Shown here: positions 57,296 through 64,000 of the stretch, one piece after another
How the letters are laid out: every line of letters begins with the position of its first letter
Numbering within the stretch: position 1 is the stretch's first letter
Assembly: GCA_028564705.1 (NCBI GenBank)
Contig: JAPXFQ010000344.1
Location: forward strand, 1,865,001 to 1,929,000
Reading direction: 5' to 3'
Source of the DNA: Apricaphanius iberus
Lineage: Eukaryota; Chordata; Actinopteri; Cyprinodontiformes; Aphaniidae
Length of the DNA: 64,000 nucleotides
Translations under genes and position numbers: made by a program
Notes under the pieces: model-generated
What the model was told of the DNA's origin: nothing
The model's database searches: none
What the model saw: the letters and a program-made list of their open reading frames with translations, nothing else

Positions 57296-57822
57296 ATAAT
57301 CAGCGCAAGTGAATAAGAAAAGACTATATAGACAGGTTTACTTGGCTTTAAAACTCATTTTATAACTCTAAATGTACCCATAAAAAGAAGATGTATGAAA
57401 AAGAGAGCAAGCTTTATTCATTGAAATTATGATCCCAATGCATTCTAATCCAGAAATAAACAGTTTTCTTCTAGAAGTTATTTTTCAGTGGCAACATTCT
57501 GAAGCCATTTTCAGATAGACGTTCCAGAAAATCTGCGGTCAATTCCAAATGGAGTTGTCTTTTCAAATACACAACTTTTTACCCGAACATTGCCTTTTGG
57601 CTGCTTTCAGACAGCAAGAAATGTACCAGAGGATCCTGATGAATCCTCTGGGTGGGGGGGCGTGGGAGGAATGTGATGTAAACAGTGCAACAAAGTCATT
57701 TTTGCGAACAGCAGAACTGCTCACAGGGTCTCATGTGCAATTATGCAAACATGAGCCTAAAAGTCGAAGCTTGACCTGAAAATAGAAGCAAAACGAAAGG
57801 AGTATTAAACAGCCTTTTTTGT

Positions 57823-57960
57823 ACAGCTGTCCCTCGCTATAACGCGGTTCATTCTCGCTGTTTCGCAGATTTTTTCATACCATTTTAAATGCTTTCATTA
57901 CAGCGTACTAACGCGCATTGTGTTCTGCGTTTTGATTGACTAGAGGCAATTGTCATTCTC
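57823..57960. mobile_element. possible Tigger/pogo-like terminal fragment
   Basis: CTGTCCCTCGCTATAACGCG followed by CTCGCTGTTTCGCAGATTTT resembles the end of a fish Tigger/pogo-like element. GATTTCGCCTGTGGCGGGTT near 58345 may belong to it. No transposase was recognised. Confidence 0.4.
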
Positions 57961-58754
57961 CTTCCTGTCGTGTCTCCTGCATTTGCAAAATTCATCATGT
58001 CATATCATAAGAATCTTTTCGTCCAGAAGAAGAAAAAAAATCAGCACAGACGAATATATCCATAATTTTGTTTCTCATTGGAAAAAGACACCTGCACCGA
58101 GACATTCCATGGAAAAAGACAGACTCAAGCAGACATGGACAAAGAAACTGCGTCATATTAATACTTTTACATTTGAAAATCTAAGAAGGTTTGAGCTTTG
58201 AGAGTATTTAAACTAGTGAGAAATGTGAGTAAATGTTAATGCGTGTCTGAGAAGTGTGTAAAGTGTGTGCCAAGGGGTTGTACAACCTTAAAACACATAT
58301 AATTGTAAAAAAAATAAAAAAAAATAAAGATGGCTATTTTGCAGATTTCGCCTGTGGCGGGTTATTATTCCCCCACTATATATATATATATATATGATGT
58401 GTATCTTCTTCAGGATTATTCATAACCCCGGAATAAACGAGAGGGACGAGGTATATGTGTACATGTCATCCGTGTGTGCTCTCACATCTTTCCCTGTCCC
58501 AAAACCTTCCAGCTTTTCCGGAACATTACCTGACATTCTAAAAGCAAACACCCTACCGTGAAAAGTCTGCAAAATTTTGAAAAAGAATTAGGATGAGTAG
58601 CTGTGAAATTACTGTACAAAATAACCGCAAAGTCAATTTTGTGTCATTTCTCTGAGACTTATATTCTCTATTCACCTGTGCAGACCCTCCCTGACCCTAC
58701 TCTGTTTCTTAATAATAAATATTTATTTTAAATATTTGAAAAGCAAAAGTTTCT
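57961..58754. other. intergenic, short TA run
   Basis: A TA run lies at 58376-58396. No gene was recognised. Confidence 0.5.
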
Positions 58755-59095
58755 ATTCAATTTATTTTATTTATGTATCACCAATTCACAACAAATGTCA
58801 TCTAAAGGTACTTTAGGTGAAAATCCATTTTGATAGTTAAAGAAACATTCCAATCAGTTAAAAAAAAGTTTTCTATTTGAGGAATCCCAGTAGATTGCAT
58901 TAAATCATTGATGTGAGGTTATCCCCTGAACATGCAGACTCCAACGACAGCAATCGCTAATACTGAGGAAGTATGTAGTGACAGTGAAGAGGAAAAACTC
59001 CCCTTTAACAGGAAGAAACCTCCAGCAGAACCTGACTCAATACAAGCGGTCCTCTGCCACAAGCGTCTGGGGGTTTGAGGAGACAGAGAATAGAC
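58755..59095 (+). mobile_element. interspersed repeat family A, third copy
   Basis: Contains CACCAATTCACAACAAATGT, then GGAAAAACTCCCCTTTAACA, GGAAGAAACCTCCAGCAGAA and CAAGCGGTCCTCTGCCACAA in the same order as 39709-40205. More diverged in its first half. Confidence 0.75.
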
Positions 59096-59701
59096 ACAAA
59101 AAGTAAATTTCTAATTTCTAAAGATCAAGTATGACCAGAATTAATCATCAGGAATTCCCCAGGGGACTAGTTCGGTGGTCAAGCCATCAGGAAATGTCTG
59201 GATGCTCCCGTTCTCCTCTGCCCATATTCAAACAAACAAATGCCCAATTATTTTCCAGTCTGAAAATTGAGGAGAAAATGTATGGTACTGTGAGAAGCAG
59301 AACTGTTTTGGATGATGAAAAAAAAATCCCCTGAAAAACTTATTATACAGTTTCATCAACTGTGGTAACACTTCAGTGAACAGAAGATAGAGCATTTCTT
59401 TAATTAGGTTTCAGTGCTATTCAGAGAAACAACAGAAATCAGTGCCGTTTTAGTTTATAGCGTCAGTATGAATCAGTGGCATAGACAGGAATTGCTTTTT
59501 AGGTGGCTGAAGTTAAGTTTATTTGTACAAATAACTGTTGCTTCAACAGATATGTGTCTGTATCCCATCAGAATCCGACAGACCAGTTTTGAACAGGAAC
59601 AGCTTAGAACAAAATATTCAGGCCAAATAAAACATCTAAGCTGTAGCATAACACAGGTAGCTCCTGTCAACTATCTGACATAATCAATAGTATTTTCTGA
59701 G
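59096..59701. other. intergenic, no feature recognised
   Basis: No recognisable exon, RNA or element. Confidence 0.5.
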
Positions 59702-59945
59702 GGCTGCACAGTTGGTAGCACTGTTGGCTTGCAGTAAGAAGGTCCTTGGTTAAAATCCCAGTCTGGAGTCTTTCTTTATGGAGTTTGCATGTTCTTCCTG
59801 TCCATGTGATGGTTCCCTCGGGCTACTCCAGTTTCCTCACACACACTCCAAAAACATTAATCTTAGGTTAATTGGCTCCTCTAAATTGCCTTTAGGTATT
59901 GTGGATTGACCTGTTGATGTTGAAAGACTTATGAGCTGTTGATTA
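59702..59945 (+). mobile_element. tRNA-derived SINE, diverged and 3'-truncated
   Basis: Starts GGCTGCACAGTTGGTAGCAC with a degraded A-box region and a B-box-like GGTTAAAATCC, then the same body as the SINE at 54299-54612 in opposite orientation (GGAGTTTGCATGTTCTTCCT, AGGTTAATTGGCTCCTCTAA). The conserved tail region is missing. Confidence 0.75.
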
Positions 59946-62605
59946 TGTTGCTGCAACACACCAGTTATAACTAACTACGTAAAAGTAGCACCAGAAGTTA
60001 AATATGGTATGATCATCTAGGCTCTGTGAGCACAGTGACTGGTCAGCTTTTCCCAAGGGACAATATGAAGCTTAATAGCAGTATGTTTAAAAGAAAACTC
60101 CCTAAGCTAATAATCAATGTACATTCATTTGTTGTCACATTCAATTGTTTTTATCACATAGAACTGTCCTTTTCTGCATTAGTTTGGAATATTTAGCAAG
60201 AAATTCTAATATTTTCAATAACAGTGCTTTTTTACAACTACAATCTTAGATTTACATGAAGCAATTTCACAACCAGCCCTTGACTGTCAGCTAATGACAA
60301 CCAGTCGTGCAAAGACGGAAACGTCATTGTATTTTATGATGATTTTAAGTCACAGCTCTCAAAATTAGAATATAATTACATTTATAATTTGTTGTACTTA
60401 AGTTTTTAAAAAGACCTTTTTTGTGGGTAAGCCCTGGTCTAAAGTGGCTGGGCCTAGGCCCATTCAGGCCCATCAATAGCCATGCCCCTGCTATGAACTT
60501 TTATGAAAGGAGGAGACTGCCAATGTTTGTTCATCCAAAAAAGTGCATCTTTGTTGTGTTTTTCTTCTTCAAAAATTCTAACTGCCCAACCAGAGGCACC
60601 TCAATGCCACCTTACCATGCACTAACAAAAGCTCTTTTCAAGTCTTTCTTGTACAATGTGGTGAAATTACAAACATGTACAAAACACTGTGCAGAGGTGT
60701 AACAACTGGGCGTCAGATTATATGTTAAAAGGGCTATGTTCACATTGACCCATTTCTTTGCTGTGCAAGAAACAGTGCAAAATAGAACAGCACTCTGCTA
60801 AAATTGAGGCTTTCCAGCTTAATGTTCATGTGAAATTGACACATTTGTTTAAATAAATCAGAAGTGATTTTTTTTATTAATGTTGTTGCACTATGTTTTA
60901 AATTAGATTACTACAATAATTATTTAGTATTATCAAAACAGGTTTAGAAGTCACACAAAAGCATGCAAACACTGACTTTTTCATCAAGAGACAACCTTCA
61001 TGATAGAAAGACTGGAATGCCAGAGAGTTCAATGTACAAAACTCATAAAGACAAAGAAGCAGGAAAAATGAAAGAATGCTAAATCAAAGCAACTGGATAC
61101 ACAAGGTGGAGTACAAACTCTGTGGCCAATCAGTCACAGGTCGGTAGAAGTGTCACTCACAAAGAGATTTAACATTTGCTATGTTATGATGACATTTATG
61201 TGATATTTTCACAGACAAAGTTAATTTCAGCTTTAAAGCTGCCTGGATCCTCTGAACCTGATGGACTTTAAGAAAATGGTGTCTGTATTCCAACTGAAAG
61301 CTTAAATTTGTTTTGAAGTTGCAGCCAATTTGAAATCTCAAAAACAGGCCCTTTTTTGTGTCTTATCTTAGTTTGAAACTAGCGCTCCAGGTTTGCAAGG
61401 GAAAATTAAATGATGCTTATAAAATATGCTAATTTTTGTCTTAATTTAAGTATTTCATTTAACTTTTGAAATAAGATAAGTAGCCTATAATCTGACATGC
61501 ACATATCAGTTTTGTTTTTGCTCTATTATCTTACTTATATTACTAAACAATCACAACATGAGTGAGATTATGGTTTATTAAATAGATCACTTGGCTTTAG
61601 ATGTTGGACTTTTATATTTGTAGATTTTTTGGGAATAAGTACCATTTTTAAGACACAATGTTCAGACAGCCTTACCTAGTGGAAAAAATGGAGATGGATG
61701 TATTTCGAATTTTCACAACTGATTGCAAGATAAATTCCTCTAAAGCATAGAAACAGTGCTGTAGAACTGCATTGTTTTTTGCTTGTTTGTTTTTTAACTA
61801 ATGCAACAAATATTAAATGACTCCATGAGGGCCTGACTAGTTTTTTTTTAAAAGCTATTTTTTTTCTTATTATATTCATATTTGTTATTATTTGTGAATA
61901 ACTGCTTAGGGTAATTATTAATAAGTTTAATAATTTATGTCAAAATGATTATGTTCTGAGCACCTGGGAACCATTAAACTACTAATAAATAAATAGTTCA
62001 GTCTCAGTTAATGTTTATGATTAATTACCTCAGCCTCATCAGTCAGGTAAAGTAAACATGAAGGAATGAGTTCTTGAAGTTCATGGAACAGAACATTTTT
62101 CGAATGTTTATGTGGAATAATAAACAACTTTCCAAAGAACAAAACTTTATTAACAAAAGAATTAAGTCAATCTCTCTAATCAAACAAACTTACCAAGCTA
62201 GTAACAACTAAACTACAAAGTAAAAGAAGAATGAAAAATAAATCTTAATTACCAAAAGTGAAATGGTGAAATGGGTTAATATCCAGAGAATTAGAATCAA
62301 TACCAACTAAATCGATTGTGATGTCACAGTTCAGTATGAATGTGTATGCTTAAAGACCTATGCTTGTATTTAAAGTTGCATTCCGGAGAATTTATTTATT
62401 TATTAAAGTTTTATACTGTATATCCTTAAAATGACGTAGGGTTCAGTACTATGATAAAAGGCTAGTGCTCCACAACATTGTTTTTTTCATTTCTGCTGAA
62501 CAGGTAAGACAACCATTATTCAATAAAGCAAATCAATATAATACTTTATTGATAAAGTATACAATGACATGCTGTGAAATCACAGGTGATGCCTAATTGT
62601 AGAGT

Positions 62606-62636
<31 letters not shown>

Positions 62637-64000
62637 TGGGGGTTGGGAGGGGCGTACGTTGGATTAAAAAAAACTCTCCCCCTGAAATAATTCAGACTGC
62701 AGCTTTAAGTGTTTTGGAACTAAAGCTGAGATAGTCTTAAACCAACTGTTATTAGTGTAAGACTAATTAGCAACTTCTGGGTTATAGTTAAATAACCAAT
62801 TCACAATGCAATGTAAGACTGAATACCAAAAATTCTTGAAGGAAGTAATGTTAAATTAAATATTTTGCTGATTTAGAACCTTTGGATAATTGTTTCTATT
62901 TCATGTATGGTCACTGCAATGCTCAATCTAATTTTAGCATTTTGCAATACTAAAAAGGCAGTTTCAAAAATGACTTTTCAATTATTTTTCAGTGTTTAAA
63001 CTATCTATTTTAAAGCCGTTTTCTATTTTGAATACTGTAGTCTTTATTATTTATGTAGTGCCGGTGTCTGCAAAAGAAGGCCTTACTAATCAGACCAAGC
63101 ATGCTGGGCTAATTTATGTAGCGCAGCTTAAAGCCGCTATTTTTTAGCTTAGCATCATTGAACAAATAAAACTCCAGTCAAGCGGAGTTACTCATTGTAA
63201 AGTGCAGATTTCTCTCCGGATGCAAATCCATTAGGGCTCGTAGGCAAAAGAGGAAGAAGTTCTGGCCAGCATTTGGTTTTCTTTGGGGAAAACTCACCCT
63301 TTTACTGTTGACGCTGTTAGCACTCCTACCGGTGGAGAGGTCTTTGTTTTCATCCAGTATCATTGCTTTGGCCAGAACATTCTTTTGTAGTGAGATTCTC
63401 TTTCTGATCCTTAAAGGTTGGATATGGAACATGAGCCTGATAGCGACATTTAGTTTATTTAGGTTGTAGTTACCACAATAAAAAGATAATTTCAACCGTT
63501 TGGTTGCCTGGTTTGCTGCTGAGAGGTACAGTGACCAGCCTGAACCATGTCTAGTAAAGAATGCATTTTAGAGGAGTTTAACTGACAGCTAACATTAGCT
63601 AGGTTTGCAAATTAGTTAGCTTACTGATCAAGGAGGAAAACTGCAGTTTCGGCGTGTGTTTGATACTGTGGAAATGTCGGTTCATCTAGTTTATGCTTCA
63701 CCTAAATTTACTCTAGTTTCTGTTTTGCTCCGGTCACTCTTCTCCTTAGTAGGGATAGATACCGATATCCAGTGATAACCAGACCGAAAAACAGCGCACA
63801 TTTTGAGGCTTATTTTGTTTCTTTTTTCCCCCGGAGCTATCAAGCACTATGGTTTCTGGGCCATAACCATCAGCTATGCACTAAATCACTAGAAAAGGTA
63901 AAAATGAATATTTTTGTCAAAATCGCACCAACACGGTTCGATTATATTCCTATGATTTACTTTTCTTTTTTTTTTTACGCAACTAACGCATACACAGAAC
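59946..64000. other. intergenic, no gene recognised
   Basis: AT-rich DNA to the right edge. A GT/G run occurs at 62606-62641. The minus-strand frame at 63178-63495 has no recognisable similarity. No exon of a further neighbour gene was identified. Confidence 0.5.
62606..62641. repeat. GT then poly-G run
   Basis: (GT)n followed by about 17 consecutive G and GTGGGGG. Confidence 0.9.

Noticed and set aside
63178..63495. 105-codon minus-strand ORF near the right edge
   Set aside because: No recognisable motif or family, no convincing splice or start context; length is within chance for this window. The frame at 50885-51154 was left out for the same reason.
1..64000. CRISPR arrays, prokaryotic operons, integrated virus genes
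   Set aside because: No spacer-repeat structure, no operon-like gene packing, and no viral structural or replication gene was recognised.

Overview
The window is vertebrate nuclear DNA, almost certainly from a ray-finned (teleost) fish. It is AT-rich and intron-rich, holds many TA microsatellites, and is littered with fish-type repeats: RTE/BovB-like LINE fragments, a tRNA-derived SINE family with ATGG-type tails, Tc1-like, hAT-like and Harbinger-like DNA transposon relics. No bacterial gene, operon, CRISPR array or plasmid feature was seen.

Two real protein-coding genes were found, both on the minus strand and in tandem. (1) wnt2b occupies about 9.5 kb down to the left edge. Four exons (9321-9481, 6335-6555, 4892-5169, 1549-1813) join in perfect frame with consensus splice sites and give 308 codons plus one base. 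The last coding exon, about 80 residues with the C-terminal cysteine-rich domain, must lie beyond position 1. (2) cttnbp2nl (cortactin-binding protein 2 N-terminal-like) lies upstream, from about 39.0 kb to 16.7 kb. Six coding exons were resolved exactly, and a seventh 5' exon is predicted near 38.9 kb from a clean splice donor, an in-frame ATG and a pair of CCAAT boxes. The order and orientation cttnbp2nl then wnt2b is the same as around human WNT2B on chromosome 1, which supports calling the Wnt gene wnt2b and not wnt2.

Layout: 1-1548 is wnt2b intron 4 with a LINE endonuclease fragment. 1549-9481 is wnt2b, with a broken RecQ-like helicase relic in intron 3. 9482-16736 is intergenic DNA with a 30-bp perfect palindrome and the cttnbp2nl 3' region. 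16737-38884 is cttnbp2nl; its introns hold an RTE LINE, a Harbinger-like relic, a hAT-like MITE nested in a SINE/LINE tail, and LINE 3' ends. 39062-64000 has no recognisable host gene; it is a graveyard of transposons, microsatellites and a GC-rich block.

Wnt2b is a secreted, lipid-modified ligand. Cttnbp2nl is a cytoplasmic coiled-coil actin/cortactin and STRIPAK-associated protein. Their adjacency is ancestral linkage; nothing in the sequence shows that they share a pathway. Nothing here looks like an undescribed biological system. The most useful new observations are the split start of cttnbp2nl, the palindrome between the genes, and several well-delimited nested transposon insertions.
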